Shown: positions 26,863 through 36,389, counted from the stretch's first letter. The stretch is DNA of 64,000 nt from Hyphomicrobiales bacterium (GCA_017305535.1 JAFKKN010000002.1:310001-374000), one strand, 5' to 3'. Notes: a model not told the origin generated them from the sequence alone. Numbers and translations are program-made.

Positions 26863-26926
26863 CAAACTTTGGCGCTAGTAATCCTCGACGCTATCAACCT
26901 TCAACGAACATCCAAGGAGACAACCT

Positions 26927-27601
26927 GTGGGACATGACATCAAACTGACCGCGTCCGATGGCTTTCAACTGGGCGGCTATCGCGCAGACCCACCCGGCCC
27001 GGCGAAGGGTGCACTGGTCGTCATCCAGGAAATTTTCGGGGTCAATCATCATATCCGCAACGTCTGCGACCGCTACGCCAGCGAAGGTTATGTCGCCGTC
27101 GCGCCGTCGATCTTCGATCGCATCGAACCCAATTTTCAGTCCGGCTATTCGCCCGACGAAGTCGCCGTCGCTCGCAAGTTCGTCGCCAACCCGAATTGGA
27201 GCGCAATGCTGCTCGACGTGCAGGCCGCGATCGATTCCGTGAAGGATGTCGGGCCGGTCGGGATCGTCGGTTTCTGTCTCGGCGGCAGCGTCGCATTTGT
27301 CGCGGCGACGAAACTAACCGGCTTGCGCGCGGCAGTCGGCTACTACGGCGGCGCCATCGTGCGCTTCGCCGACGACAAGCCGAAGGTGCCGACGTTGCTG
27401 CACTTCGGCGAGAAAGATACCGGCATTCCGCAGAGCGATGTCGAGGCTATCCGCGCCAAGCGGCCCGAGATCGAGATTCACGTTTATCCCGGCGCGCAGC
27501 ACGGCTTCAGTTGCGACGAGCGCGCCAGCTACGACAAGGCCAGCGCCGATCTCGCGGGGCAACGCACGCTGGCGTTCTTCGCCAAACATCTCACCGCGTA
27601 A
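26927..27601 (+). CDS. Dienelactone hydrolase family protein
   Basis: A 224-residue alpha/beta hydrolase. The nucleophile elbow GFCLGG carries Cys, typical of carboxymethylenebutenolidase; the other triad members are visible as FGEKDTGIP (Asp) and GAQHGFSC (His), and the Glu of VIQEIFGVNHHI is the family's activating residue. Dienelactone hydrolases open lactones in chlorocatechol breakdown, but many family members act on other esters, and there are no catechol genes nearby. The start is GTG 26927, with AAGGAGA 8 bases before. It runs convergent with the export lipoprotein gene, 7 bases away. Confidence 0.92.
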   Translation: MGHDIKLTASDGFQLGGYRADPPGPAKGALVVIQEIFGVNHHIRNVCDRYASEGYVAVAPSIFDRIEPNFQSGYSPDEVAVARKFVANPNWSAMLLDVQAAIDSVKDVGPVGIVGFCLGGSVAFVAATKLTGLRAAVGYYGGAIVRFADDKPKVPTLLHFGEKDTGIPQSDVEAIRAKRPEIEIHVYPGAQHGFSCDERASYDKASADLAGQRTLAFFAKHLTA

Positions 27602-27608
27602 GGCGGAC

Positions 27609-28391
27609 TCAGAACCAGCGTTCGCCGACGACGATGGTGTCGCCCGGATTGATCGGGGTTGAGGGGGGCACCACGGCGCGCAGGGTGCCGGCGCTGGAGG
27701 TGTGGGTGAGGGTGACGCTGTCGCGCTTGGCGCGCGGCGAGAAGCCGCCGGCGATCGCCACCGCGCTCTCCGCCGTCATGTTCGGCACGTAAGGATATTG
27801 TCCGGGGGCCGCGACCTCGCCGAGGATGAAGAACGGGCGATAGGCCTCGATCTCGGCGGCGACGTAGGGCTCGCGGATATAGCCGTTGCGCAGGTGATCG
27901 CGAACCCGGCTGGCGAGTTGCGCCGGCGTGAGGCCGCGTGCCTGCACCGACCCGATCAACGGCATGGTGATGGCGCCGCCGGCGCCGACCGCGTAGGAAT
28001 TGGTCAGGCCTTCCTGGCCGTAAACCACGATGCGCAGCTTGTCGCCGGCGTCGAGCCGATAGTCGGAGGCATAGGCCGGCACCGTCATGCGCGGGCCGTA
28101 AGCCGCGCGGGCCGGGATCACCCGGGGTCCGGGAGCCGCCGCATAGCGCGGATAGGCGGTGGAGGCGAAACTGTCGCGCACCGCCGCGATGGCGCCGCCG
28201 GGGGCAGCCGTGGCCGGATAGGCAACATAAGCGGGCGGCGGCGCGGGCTGGGCGCCGCCATAGGCGAGGCGGTCGAGGTCGCCTGGCGGATGCCCGGTCG
28301 CCACCGGCCCCGGCCGATGCATGCACCCCGACAACGCAACCGCGCTGAGCGCGGCCACAACGACACTTCCAAACGCACTTACTGTCCGCAC
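27609..28391 (-). CDS. Polysaccharide export lipoprotein (Wza/BexD/OMA type)
   Basis: A 260-residue outer-membrane lipoprotein precursor: the signal peptide ends in the lipobox ALSGC at about residue 22, then an Ala/Pro/Tyr-rich stretch (to about 120), then the Poly_export domain (YRLDAGDKLRIVVYGQEGLTNSYAVGAGGAITMPLIGSVQA region, here noted as DAGDKLRIVVYGQEGL and GGAITMPLIGSVQA) and an SLBB-like segment (GRPFFILGEV-like PFFILGEVAAPGQYPYV). The OMA family forms the outer-membrane channel for capsule or exopolysaccharide. It starts at GTG 28391 behind GAGGGA. No glycosyltransferase, Wzc or other export gene is near, so it is an orphan component here. Confidence 0.9.
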   Translation of the reverse strand: MRTVSAFGSVVVAALSAVALSGCMHRPGPVATGHPPGDLDRLAYGGAQPAPPPAYVAYPATAAPGGAIAAVRDSFASTAYPRYAAAPGPRVIPARAAYGPRMTVPAYASDYRLDAGDKLRIVVYGQEGLTNSYAVGAGGAITMPLIGSVQARGLTPAQLASRVRDHLRNGYIREPYVAAEIEAYRPFFILGEVAAPGQYPYVPNMTAESAVAIAGGFSPRAKRDSVTLTHTSSAGTLRAVVPPSTPINPGDTIVVGERWF

Positions 28392-28498
28392 CGACCTATC
28401 CCTCGCAACGAGATAAGCCTTGTTATGACCCTGTTAGGGTTAAGAAAGCGTTTGGACGCGCCATGCCGATCCGGCTTGGCGGCCGGTTCCCACGACAG

Positions 28499-29155
28499 TC
28501 AGGCGGAAACGCCGACACCGATGGGGCACGACACGCCGGTGCCGGCCAATCCGCAGTAGCCGTTGGGATTTTTTGCCAGATACTGCTGATGATAATCTTC
28601 CGCGAAGAAAAACGCGGGCGAAGGCGCGATCTCCGTGGTGATCGGGCCTAGTCCTTTTGCCGCGAGCGCCTTGCCGAACGTCGCGCGCGATTCCGCAGCC
28701 GCCTTCGCCTGCGCATCACCAAACGTATAGATCGCGGACCTGTATTGCGTGCCGACGTCGTTGCCCTGACGCATGCCTTGCGTCGGGTCGTGACTTTCCC
28801 AGAACGTCTTCAGCAATTGCGCATAGGAAATCCGCTTGGGATCGAACACCACCAGCACCACTTCGGCATGGCCGGTCCCTCCCGAGCAAACTTCTTCATA
28901 GGTCGGGTTCGGCGTGAAGCCGCCGGCATAACCCACCGCCGTCACGTGGACCGCGTCGCCTAATTCCCAGAACATGCGCTCCGCGCCCCAGAAACAACCG
29001 AGCGCGAACACCGCCTGCTCCAGCCCTTCCGGATAAGGCGGCTTCAACGGATTCCCGTTGACGAAATGATACTTCGCAGTGGGGATCGGCTCGTCGCGGC
29101 CGGGCAACGCGTCGGCGGCGCGCGGCATTTCAGCGGATTTGCGCATGAACAACAT
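28499..29155 (-). CDS. msrA: Peptide-methionine (S)-S-oxide reductase
   Basis: Repairs the S form of methionine sulfoxide in proteins using thioredoxin. The catalytic cysteine is in [11 protein letters not shown] (about residue 54); [25 protein letters not shown] and [23 protein letters not shown] give the substrate pocket, here quoted in pieces: [21 protein letters not shown]. Resolving cysteines are near the C-terminus (NGYCGL and VSCPIG). Length 218 fits the longer MsrA class with an N-terminal extension. GGAGG precedes ATG 29155. Confidence 0.96.
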   Translation of the reverse strand: MLFMRKSAEMPRAADALPGRDEPIPTAKYHFVNGNPLKPPYPEGLEQAVFALGCFWGAERMFWELGDAVHVTAVGYAGGFTPNPTYEEVCSGGTGHAEVVLVVFDPKRISYAQLLKTFWESHDPTQGMRQGNDVGTQYRSAIYTFGDAQAKAAAESRATFGKALAAKGLGPITTEIAPSPAFFFAEDYHQQYLAKNPNGYCGLAGTGVSCPIGVGVSA

Positions 29156-29273
29156 GAAAACCTCCCAGCGGGCATCGGCCCGCGCCGCTCACGCGGCATC
29201 CGTATCAATATAGTCCGATGCGACGGATTTTGGAGAGGCCAACGCAACCGCCGTCAGCGCGGCGGCAAGGAAT

Positions 29274-29591
29274 TCAGTTGCGCGCGTAACCGATCAACGG
29301 CTTGCGCGGCCGGAAGATCAAAAGCAGCAGCAGCCCCAGCACGCCCATCACCGCCCAGGCCGGCTGGTTGAGGACGACCTTGACGACATCGCTCCAGAGC
29401 CAGGGCGCCACGCCCTCCACCATGGTCCGCACCGCCTGCTGGCTGCTCTGGTGAATGTCATTCCAGAATTCGCCCAGCGGGGTCAGCCGTATGGCCTGAT
29501 CCGCGATCGACCGCGCCCCGTCATAAACCAGGAAGACAAAGGCCCCCGCGAGCAACAGGAGGCCGACGAGACGGAAGAAGCCTCTGATCAT
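29274..29591 (-). CDS. Small membrane protein of unknown function
   Basis: A 105-residue protein with two predicted membrane helices, about 5-24 (FFRLVGLLLLAGAFVFLVY) and 78-95 (AWAVMGVLGLLLLLIF), joined by an amphipathic segment (SIADQAIRLTPLGEFWNDIH, WLWSDVVKVVLNQPA). A basic end (RPRKPLIGYARN) should lie in the cytoplasm. GAGG precedes ATG 29591. Similar short two-helix proteins sit beside rpsT in relatives as I recall, but I know no function. It is divergent from the rpsT promoter. Confidence 0.75.
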   Translation of the reverse strand: MIRGFFRLVGLLLLAGAFVFLVYDGARSIADQAIRLTPLGEFWNDIHQSSQQAVRTMVEGVAPWLWSDVVKVVLNQPAWAVMGVLGLLLLLIFRPRKPLIGYARN

Positions 29592-29737
29592 GCGTCACCT
29601 CTCATTGTCGTCGGTAGCGGGTCCGGTATTGGGGCGAATTCGGGCAATACCGGGGGTGGGGGCGAATTTCAACCACGCAGGCGGCCAAAACCCTGCATTT
29701 GACGCCGCAATTTGGGTTCCCGCCGGCTCAGACACCG

Positions 29738-29766
29738 TTGACGCTGCTTTCAGGTGCCTCTATAAG
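29738..29766 (+). promoter_or_regulatory. Strong sigma-70-type promoter for rpsT
   Basis: TTGACG at 29738-29743, a 17-base spacer and TATAAG at 29761-29766: a near-perfect housekeeping promoter pointing to rpsT. It predicts a transcript start near 29773 and a leader of about 200 bases. Confidence 0.75.
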
Positions 29767-29808
29767 GACCGCCGATGGCGGCGGGCGCAATCCTGCCGCC
29801 GCTGTTCT

Positions 29809-29865
29809 TTGAGCGCGGCCGTCTTAGGTCATATCGCCTCGGGTCATATCGCCTTGAGCGCGGCC
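29809..29865 (+). repeat. Nested direct repeats in the rpsT leader
   Basis: TTGAGCGCGGCC occurs at 29809-29820 and 29854-29865, enclosing two copies of GGTCATATCGCCT at 29827-29839 and 29842-29854. All lie in the predicted untranslated leader of rpsT. Confidence 0.7.
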
Positions 29866-29973
29866 ACGCTGGAACAACCCGGAAACACTTTAATACGTCG
29901 GGCGCGCAATCCCGACCGACGTAAATCAGCCCGGCCCGCCGATGGCGGCGGCCGCTGAAGGATCAGTGAGAGC

Positions 29974-30240
29974 ATGGCCAATACGTCCTCCGCCAAGAAG
30001 GCGACACGCAAGATTGCCCGCCGCACCCTCGTCAACAAGTCGCGGCGCACCCAGATGCGCGGCGCGGTTCGCGTGGTCGAAGAAGCGCTCGCCAAGGGCG
30101 ACCGTGACGCGGCGATCAAGGCGATGACCGCTGCCGAGCCCCAGCTGATGCAAGCCGCTCAGCGCAATATCATTCACAAGAACGCTGCCAGCCGCAAAGT
30201 CTCACGGCTCACGCACCGGATCGCCAAGCTGGCGAAGTAA
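29974..30240 (+). CDS. rpsT: Small ribosomal subunit protein S20 (bS20)
   Basis: An 88-residue, very basic helical protein binding 16S rRNA in the 30S body. It begins [20 protein letters not shown] and ends [12 protein letters not shown], the family's pattern and length, with [16 protein letters not shown] near the end. GAAGGATCAGTGAGAGC precedes the ATG. It has its own strong promoter with a long leader and is followed by an intrinsic terminator, so it is a single-gene unit just before the replication cluster, as in relatives. Confidence 0.97.
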   Translation: MANTSSAKKATRKIARRTLVNKSRRTQMRGAVRVVEEALAKGDRDAAIKAMTAAEPQLMQAAQRNIIHKNAASRKVSRLTHRIAKLAK

Positions 30241-30276
30241 ATCGCCCGCGCGATCGTCGCGACATCACTTTCCATC

Positions 30277-30300
30277 AAGCCCGGCTTCGCCGGGCTTTTT
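30277..30300 (+). terminator. Intrinsic terminator after rpsT
   Basis: AAGCCCGGC, TTC loop, GCCGGGCTT followed by TTTTTGTTT: a textbook rho-independent terminator 37 bases after the rpsT stop. Confidence 0.88.
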
Positions 30301-31880
30301 GTTTGCGCGGTCGAGCGGCGCGCAGATGCTGTTTTCCTGGCACGGGCGATCCAGTCTTCGCACTTGTATCTTGTCGCAAGCCGTCACGCTTGCGAACGCA
30401 GCAATCAAAAGGGACCGCCAGCGATTACAAATTGCTCGTCGCGTTTCGGATTTGACATTCGACTCCTTCACTCGCTGCAACGCGAATTGCGAATGTCGCC
30501 CCGGCCGCGACCGAAAAAATCACAGCAACGCCCTCCTCATCCACACCGCGAGACGTTAACCATCCGTCGCTGATCGCGACGCCACCTGCACGGACTGTAC
30601 GCGGCACATCTCGGCGGCCGCACGCGATTGCCGTCAACGGGTGAAGATGCGCTCCGCCAACTTGTGACGCATCGCAACCAACGATGGCTCGCGCGGATTG
30701 ATGACTGCATCGCGAGGAAGCATCGCTCTCACAACACAAGTCATGGATCTGTCACGCTCCACGCCGATCGATCGTTCACTGCTTCAACGCGTGTCCAAAA
30801 CGTCACATGATGACATGGCAACACTTTCCGCGAAGTCACGGCGCTTGACTCTGGTGGCACGTCCCCCTTTACCGCCGCGCTTTTCGTCCGGCACTCCTTG
30901 TGGGCGAGGGTTACCCTTGGAAACGGCGCAGAAAAATGTGCGAGTCGATAATCACTTATCCACATAGCAGGATGAAGCGCTTCAAAAACCATGCTGGCGG
31001 CGGTCAAACGTAAACGAATTATGAAAATCTTTTTGAGCGCGACGGAAATCCGACATGCCATTTACATGCTTCGAATCCGTGCACAGATTCAAAACCTTGC
31101 CGACAAGTTTCGAAATCCCCGAAAAATTCATCGGCCGCCAAGTCGCCTTCGACCTCACGCGCGCGTCATCTCGCCCGTTGCGAGAAATCTGGGGTCGTGT
31201 ATTTCTTAATCCGTCCGCAGCACCCGCGGTTCTTCAGATCAGCGCGATCTGAGAATCGAGGCGCGCGTACAGATCGGATGCGATGTGTACGTCAGCGGCG
31301 CTTTCCAAGCGATCGGCAGGCTGTTGCTCATGCTTTTGTGAGAACGGTACTTCTGTGTCTGAATTTCTCGGCGGCAATGCTCGCTCTCGATGAGCATCGC
31401 GGCAACAAGAGAAACAGCCAGGAAATCTTGCCCGGCCGCAGCGGATAGCAGCCAGCGGATCGCCTTGAGCAGAGGCGAGAGTGTCGACGGATTTGCGGGC
31501 CGGATATCGCGTTCACGGCCACGCGGACCGATCGGAGAAGTGGTTGTCTGTTGCCATGAATGGTCATGGCAAAAAGGGGGGTTTCCATGCGCGTCGGTAT
31601 CTCGGGCCTAACGCATCACATGATCTCTCTCGCTTCCGCTCCGTCTGACACGGCTTCGGCCCAGCCCCGGGCCCGCGCACCAAACTGCCCGACATCTTAA
31701 AGCCCGATCTGCTTGCCATCATACGTCGCGGTTCGCGCCGGCATCAGGTTTGCCGAACGCTAGGCTCGTGACCTCTGCATGATGCATCTGCAACGCGGCA
31801 CCGTCGCACCATGTGCGCGGCCGACGGGCATCTTTTCGCCGCCTCAACACTCAACTCTCTAAGCAAAGTCAAAAAGAACA
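30301..31880. other. Candidate chromosomal replication origin (rpsT-dnaA spacer, about 1.6 kb)
   Basis: The longest gene-free stretch in the window, directly before dnaA. It holds one perfect DnaA box (30956-30964), a one-mismatch box TCATCCACA at 30537-30545, an AT-rich run around 31006-31036 that could unwind, a CtrA-like half site TTAACCAT near 30555, and GANTC methylation sites at 30461, 30847, 30942, 31073, 31086 and 31253 (about the number expected by chance). Its right end must also carry the dnaA promoter. Short open frames inside lack ribosome-binding sites and family resemblance. The origin call is inference; other alphaproteobacteria place oriC elsewhere, such as near hemE. Confidence 0.5.
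30956..30964 (+). promoter_or_regulatory. Perfect DnaA box
   Basis: TTATCCACA, the exact consensus for high-affinity DnaA binding, about 0.9 kb upstream of dnaA and about 40 bases before an AT-rich run. It could serve in initiation or in dnaA control. Confidence 0.7.
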
Positions 31881-33314
31881 ATGTCGAACATGGAACAGGA
31901 TCGTTGGTCGCGAGTGAAAAGCCGTCTTCGCACGAGCGTCGGCGAAGATATCTATTCGAGCTGGTTCGCCCGCATGGATCTCGAAAGCGTGCAGGCCGAA
32001 AGCGTGCACCTGACGGTGCCGACCAAGTTCCTGCGCAGTTGGATTCAGACACACTATGCCGACCGCGTGCTGTTGTGCTGGCAGGCAGAAGTGCCGGAGA
32101 TTCACCGCGTCGACCTGACGGTGCGTACCGCCGCGATGCGCAACGCCGCGCCCGCCAAGGAACCGGCGGTCGTCGTGGATGCGCGCCCGACTGAGCGCGG
32201 CAACGGCCGCGCGGCGCCGGATTTGCGTGCGGTCGCGACCGCGCCGGTCTCCGCCAGTCACGATGCGCTCGGCGGTTCGCCGCTCGATCCGCGCCTGACG
32301 TTTGCGAGCTTCGTCGTCGGTCGTTCCAACGCGCTGGCGCAGGCTGCCGCGCGACAGGTCGCCGAGGGACGCCGCGGCGACAACGTGATGTTCAATCCGC
32401 TCTACATTCACTCCGGCGTCGGTCTCGGCAAAACCCATCTGCTGCAAGCGGTGACCTGGGCCGGAAATTCCGGCAACGAACGCAAGGTGCTGTATCTCAC
32501 CGCCGAGAAGTTCATGTACGGCTTCGTCGCGGCGCTGAAATCGCATACCGCGCTGGCCTTCAAGGAAGCGCTGCGCGGCATCGACGTGCTGGTGATCGAC
32601 GACCTGCAATTCCTGCAGGGCAAATCCACGCAGGCCGAATTCTGCCATACCCTCAACGCGCTGATCGATGCCGGACGTCAGGTGGTGATCGCCGCCGACC
32701 GTCCGCCGGCCGATCTCGAAAGCCTCGACGATCGCGTCCGCTCGCGGCTGGCTGGCGGCCTTGTCGTCGAAATGGGACCGCTCGGCGAGGACCTGCGGCT
32801 CGGCATTCTCAAGTCGCGGGTCAACGCGGCACGCACCCATCACGCGGGCTTCGAAGTGCCGGCGCCGGTGCTGGATTATCTCGCCAAGGCCATTACTCAT
32901 AACGGACGCGACCTCGAAGGCGCGGTCAATCGCCTGCTGGCGCACAGCAAGCTCAATGCGCAGCCGGTGACGCTGGAGATGGCGGAACGCGAGGTCCGCG
33001 ATCTGATCCGCCCGCAGGAGCCCAAGCGCATCAAGATCGAAGACATCCAGCGCGTCGTTGCGCGGCAGTACAACGTCAGCCGCTCCGACCTGTTGTCGTC
33101 GCGGCGTACCGCCAACGTGGTGCGTCCGCGCCAGGTGGCCATGTATCTCGCCAAGACGCTGACCTTGCGCTCGCTGCCGGAAATCGGCCGGCGCTTCGGC
33201 GGCCGTGACCACACCACGGTGCTGCACGCGGTGCGCAAGATCGAGGCGTTGGTGGCCAAGGACGTGTCGCTGTCCGACGAAGTCGAACTGCTGAAGCGCC
33301 AGTTGCAGGAGTAA
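31881..33314 (+). CDS. dnaA: Chromosomal replication initiator DnaA
   Basis: AAA+ ATPase that binds DnaA boxes and opens the origin. The 477-residue protein has domain I (about 1-80, [20 protein letters not shown]), a variable linker (80-130), the AAA+ core with Walker [12 protein letters not shown] and Walker [13 protein letters not shown], and the DNA-binding domain IV with the signature [23 protein letters not shown] 31881 is preceded by AAAAAGAAC, a weak ribosome site; ATG 31890 is an alternative. It heads the dnaA-dnaN-recF-gyrB cluster. Confidence 0.98.
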   Translation: MSNMEQDRWSRVKSRLRTSVGEDIYSSWFARMDLESVQAESVHLTVPTKFLRSWIQTHYADRVLLCWQAEVPEIHRVDLTVRTAAMRNAAPAKEPAVVVDARPTERGNGRAAPDLRAVATAPVSASHDALGGSPLDPRLTFASFVVGRSNALAQAAARQVAEGRRGDNVMFNPLYIHSGVGLGKTHLLQAVTWAGNSGNERKVLYLTAEKFMYGFVAALKSHTALAFKEALRGIDVLVIDDLQFLQGKSTQAEFCHTLNALIDAGRQVVIAADRPPADLESLDDRVRSRLAGGLVVEMGPLGEDLRLGILKSRVNAARTHHAGFEVPAPVLDYLAKAITHNGRDLEGAVNRLLAHSKLNAQPVTLEMAEREVRDLIRPQEPKRIKIEDIQRVVARQYNVSRSDLLSSRRTANVVRPRQVAMYLAKTLTLRSLPEIGRRFGGRDHTTVLHAVRKIEALVAKDVSLSDEVELLKRQLQE

Positions 33315-33546
33315 TTGCCGACCGCCTTGGCGGCATAGTATTGCGCCCGGGAAAGTCGTGAAAAATCGGCTTTTCCGGCGCTTCAACTCTTGCACCGGAG
33401 CGCCATCCAAGCCACCCTGCGACCCCCGTGGGGGTTGACCTCAATCGATCCGTCATCGACCTTGCGGGACCGCTTGCCGCGGCGCCGCTTCCGGCCGCCC
33501 GGCGCTTCCAATACATGGTTCGAAATTCGGATCGGGCAGGTTTGCG

Positions 33547-34665
33547 ATGAAGGTTACCGTTGAGCGCGCGCAATTGCTGAAGTCGCTGGGCCACGTCCAC
33601 CGCGTGGTCGAGCGCCGCAATACCATTCCGATTCTCGGTAACGTGCTGATCCGCGCGGAAGGCGCCCGGCTGGCGCTGAAAGCCACAGACCTCGACCTCG
33701 AAGTCACCGAAACTCTGGCGGCCGAAACCGCCACCGCCGGTTCGACCACGGTGCCGGCGCATATGTTCTACGACATCGTGCGCAAACTGCCGGACGGCTC
33801 GCAGATCGTGCTGGAAAGCGATGGCGATCGCGCCGTGCTGGCGATCCGCGCCGGACGTTCGCGCTTCACCTTGCAGACGCTGCCTGAAAGCGATTTCCCC
33901 GATCTCGCCGCCGGGGATATGTCGCATGCCTTCTCGCTGTCCGCTGCCGACGTCAAGCGGCTGATCGATCGCACGCAATTCGCGATTTCCACCGAGGAAA
34001 CCCGCTACTACCTCAACGGCATCTATCTGCATGCCGCAGGTTCCACCAAATCGGAAACGCTGCGCGCCGTTGCCACCGACGGCCATCGTCTGGCGCAAAT
34101 CGACCTGCCGCTGCCGAAGGGCGCCAGCGGAATTCCTGGTGTCATCGTGCCGCGCAAGACCGTCGGCGAAGTGCAGCGGCTGATCGAAGACGCCGAGGCC
34201 GAGGTCACCATCGAACTCTCACAAGGCAAGATCCGTTTCACGCTCGGCAACGTGGTGCTGACGTCGAAGCTGATCGACGGCACTTTCCCCGACTACGGCC
34301 GTGTCATTCCGCAGAATAACGACAAGGAACTGCGCGTCGACAAGAAGGACTTCGAGGCGGCGGTGGACCGCGTCTCGACCATTTCCAGCGAGCGCGGCCG
34401 CGCCGTCAAGCTGGCGCTGTCCTCCGGCAAGCTGGTGCTGTCGGTGACCAATCCGGATTCCGGCAGCGCCACCGAGGAACTGGAAGTCGACTACGCCGCC
34501 GACGCACTCGATATCGGCTTCAACTCGCGCTACCTGCTCGACATCGCCGCGCAGATCGAAGGCGAAGTCGCGGTGCTGAAACTGGCCGATCCCGGCTCGC
34601 CGACGCTGATGCACGACCGCGACGCCAAGGGCGCGCTCTACGTGCTGATGCCGATGCGAGTGTGA
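33547..34665 (+). CDS. dnaN: DNA polymerase III beta subunit (sliding clamp)
   Basis: A 372-residue ring-forming clamp that tethers DNA polymerase III and other enzymes. The start MKVTVERAQLLKSLGHVHRVVERRN (seen as MKVTVERAQLLKSLGHV) and the end YVLMPMRV are family hallmarks; three similar domains of about 120 residues fill the length. It lies 232 bases after dnaA; that gap holds a perfect short hairpin (ACCCCCGTGGGGGT near 33424) but no gene. Its stop overlaps the next gene's start as TGATG. Confidence 0.97.
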   Translation: MKVTVERAQLLKSLGHVHRVVERRNTIPILGNVLIRAEGARLALKATDLDLEVTETLAAETATAGSTTVPAHMFYDIVRKLPDGSQIVLESDGDRAVLAIRAGRSRFTLQTLPESDFPDLAAGDMSHAFSLSAADVKRLIDRTQFAISTEETRYYLNGIYLHAAGSTKSETLRAVATDGHRLAQIDLPLPKGASGIPGVIVPRKTVGEVQRLIEDAEAEVTIELSQGKIRFTLGNVVLTSKLIDGTFPDYGRVIPQNNDKELRVDKKDFEAAVDRVSTISSERGRAVKLALSSGKLVLSVTNPDSGSATEELEVDYAADALDIGFNSRYLLDIAAQIEGEVAVLKLADPGSPTLMHDRDAKGALYVLMPMRV

Positions 34666-35015
34666 TGGCGGTCCGACGCATTGTTGCGAACATCGCCGCG
34701 CGGGATCTTTCGGCAACCCGCGCCTTCTATGGCGAAATCTTCGGCCTCGATCTCGTGATGGATCACGGCTGGATCGCGACCTATGGCGCGCCGACGCAAA
34801 TGAGCGTGCAGATCAGTATCGCGACTGAGGGCGGTTCCGGCACGCCGGTGCCGGATATCTCCATCGAGGTCGACGACGTTACCGCTGTGCTTGAATGCCT
34901 CAAACAAAAGGGCATCGCGATCGCATATGGCCCTGTCGACGAACCCTGGGGCGTGCGGCGATTCTTTGTGCGCGATCCATTCGGGAAGCTGATAAACGTT
35001 CTGTCGCACATCTGA
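34665..35015 (+). CDS. Glyoxalase-fold (VOC) protein inserted between dnaN and recF
   Basis: A 116-residue single VOC module: RRIVANIAARDLSATRAFYG, IFGLDLVMDHGWIATYG, PDISIEVDDVTAVL and RRFFVRDPFGKLINVLSH. The Asp-Pro-Phe-Gly-Lys-Leu-Ile-Asn end has Asn where many VOC enzymes have a metal-ligand Glu, so it may be a binding protein (bleomycin-resistance-like) rather than a lyase. ATG 34665 overlaps the dnaN stop by one base (TGATG), so it is co-translated with dnaN. recF follows 29 bases later. It is not a standard member of the cluster; its function is unknown. Confidence 0.88.
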   Translation: MAVRRIVANIAARDLSATRAFYGEIFGLDLVMDHGWIATYGAPTQMSVQISIATEGGSGTPVPDISIEVDDVTAVLECLKQKGIAIAYGPVDEPWGVRRFFVRDPFGKLINVLSHI

Positions 35016-35044
35016 CCCGAACGCTTCGGCCCGCACTCCGCTCG

Positions 35045-36181
35045 ATGATCCCATCCCGCATCCACCGCCTGTCGCTGACGCAGTTCCGCAACTATCGCGC
35101 GGCGAGCCTCACTGCGCACGGCGATCTTGTCGTGCTGGTGGGACCGAACGGTGCCGGCAAAACCAATTGCCTGGAAGCGATCTCGCTGCTGTCGCCGGGA
35201 CGCGGCCTGCGCCGCGCTCGCCTCGAGGATGTGGCCAACCAAAGCGGCGGTGGCGCATGGGCCGTGGCCGCCGAGGTCGAAGGCGCGCTGGGCCTTGCGA
35301 CGCTGGGGACCGGCATCGACACCCCATCAAGTGACGCAACAACCAGCCGCCGCTGCCGCATCGATCGCGAACCGGTCGCCTCCGCAACCGCGTTCGGCGA
35401 CCATCTCCGCATCGTATGGCTGACGCCGGCGATGGATGGGCTGTTCACCGGCCCCGCCTCCGAACGCCGTCGCTTCTTCGACCGTCTGGTGCTGGCGCTC
35501 GACAGTGAACATTCCAGCCGCGTATCCGCGCTCGACCGCAGCCTGCGCTCGCGCAATCGGCTGCTGGAAGAGCGCCAACCGAACACCCACTGGCTCGACG
35601 CCATCGAGCGCGAAACCGCCGAACTGGCGATCGCTGTCGCGGCCCAGCGCGGCCAGACCTTGCAACGGCTCGCGACGACGCTTACCGCGCGCGGCCACAT
35701 CTCGGCATTTCCGTCCGCTGCGATCGCGCTCGACGGCTGGATCGAGAACGCGCTCCTCGGTGAGCCTGCGACCGCCGTGGAGGATCGCTACCGTGCGATG
35801 CTGCGCGACAACCGCGCGCGCGACGCCGCTGCCGGCCGCACCCTCGACGGGCCGCACCTCACCGATCTGCAAGTGGTTTACGCGCCGAAGAACATGCCGG
35901 CGAAGGATGCCTCCACCGGCGAGCAGAAGGCCTTGCTGATCGGTCTGGTGCTGGCGCACGCCGATCTGGTCGCCCAGATGACCGGCATCACGCCGCTGCT
36001 GCTGCTCGACGAGGTCGTGGCGCATCTCGATCCCGGTCGCCGCGCCGCGTTGTTCGGTGAACTGACGACGCTCGGCGCCCAGGTCTGGATGACCGGCGCC
36101 GATCCCGCAGCCTTCGTCGATATCGGCGCGCGCGGCGAAATCCTCACTGTCGAGGCCGGGCAGATCACATCGGGACGATAG
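35045..36181 (+). CDS. recF: DNA replication and repair protein RecF
   Basis: SMC-like ATPase loading RecA at single-strand gaps with RecO and RecR. The 378-residue protein has Walker A VLVGPNGAGKTNCLEAI (about residue 33), RGLRRARLEDV, the ABC-type signature region ASTGEQKALLIGLVLAHA, and Walker B PLLLLDEVVAHLDPGRR. ATG 35045 (MIPSRIHRLSLTQFRNYR) matches the family start. It belongs to the replication cluster; a hairpin follows its stop. Confidence 0.96.
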   Translation: MIPSRIHRLSLTQFRNYRAASLTAHGDLVVLVGPNGAGKTNCLEAISLLSPGRGLRRARLEDVANQSGGGAWAVAAEVEGALGLATLGTGIDTPSSDATTSRRCRIDREPVASATAFGDHLRIVWLTPAMDGLFTGPASERRRFFDRLVLALDSEHSSRVSALDRSLRSRNRLLEERQPNTHWLDAIERETAELAIAVAAQRGQTLQRLATTLTARGHISAFPSAAIALDGWIENALLGEPATAVEDRYRAMLRDNRARDAAAGRTLDGPHLTDLQVVYAPKNMPAKDASTGEQKALLIGLVLAHADLVAQMTGITPLLLLDEVVAHLDPGRRAALFGELTTLGAQVWMTGADPAAFVDIGARGEILTVEAGQITSGR

Positions 36182-36216
36182 GGTAAGCCAGCCGCTTAGC
36201 CGGCGACGGCCTGCCG

Positions 36217-36237
36217 CCTGCCCGTCCGACGGGCAGG
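36217..36237 (+). terminator. Possible terminator after recF
   Basis: CCTGCCCGT and ACGGGCAGG form a perfect 9-pair stem with a 3-base loop, followed by AATTAAT rather than a clear T-run, so termination is only possible. Confidence 0.4.
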
Positions 36238-36389
36238 AATTAATCCGCCGGACATGTTCCATTCACGTTGGGAGAGTTAGGTTCTGCGCGGATGCGGGGG
36301 ATTTGCGCCCACGCGGCAAGTCGGCGCGAGTTCGCGCGCAAATGCATCTCGGGAGTTCGGGGGCAGCCTCGAAACCAGGAGATGTACCT

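Larger units (their letters stand above)
29592..29973. other. Spacer between the membrane protein gene and rpsT, 382 bases
   Basis: Holds the sigma-70-type promoter at 29738-29766 and the nested direct repeats at 29809-29865. The phrase CCGCCGATGGCGGCGG occurs at the likely transcript start (about 29769) and, nearly unchanged, again at about 29937 just before the rpsT ribosome-binding site. No convincing reading frame. Confidence 0.6.

Noticed and set aside
30855-30872. TGGCAC resembling a sigma-54 -24 element
   Set aside because: No TTGC follows at the needed spacing.
30461-31257. GANTC (CcrM) site cluster in the candidate origin
   Set aside because: Six sites in 1.6 kb is about what chance gives.
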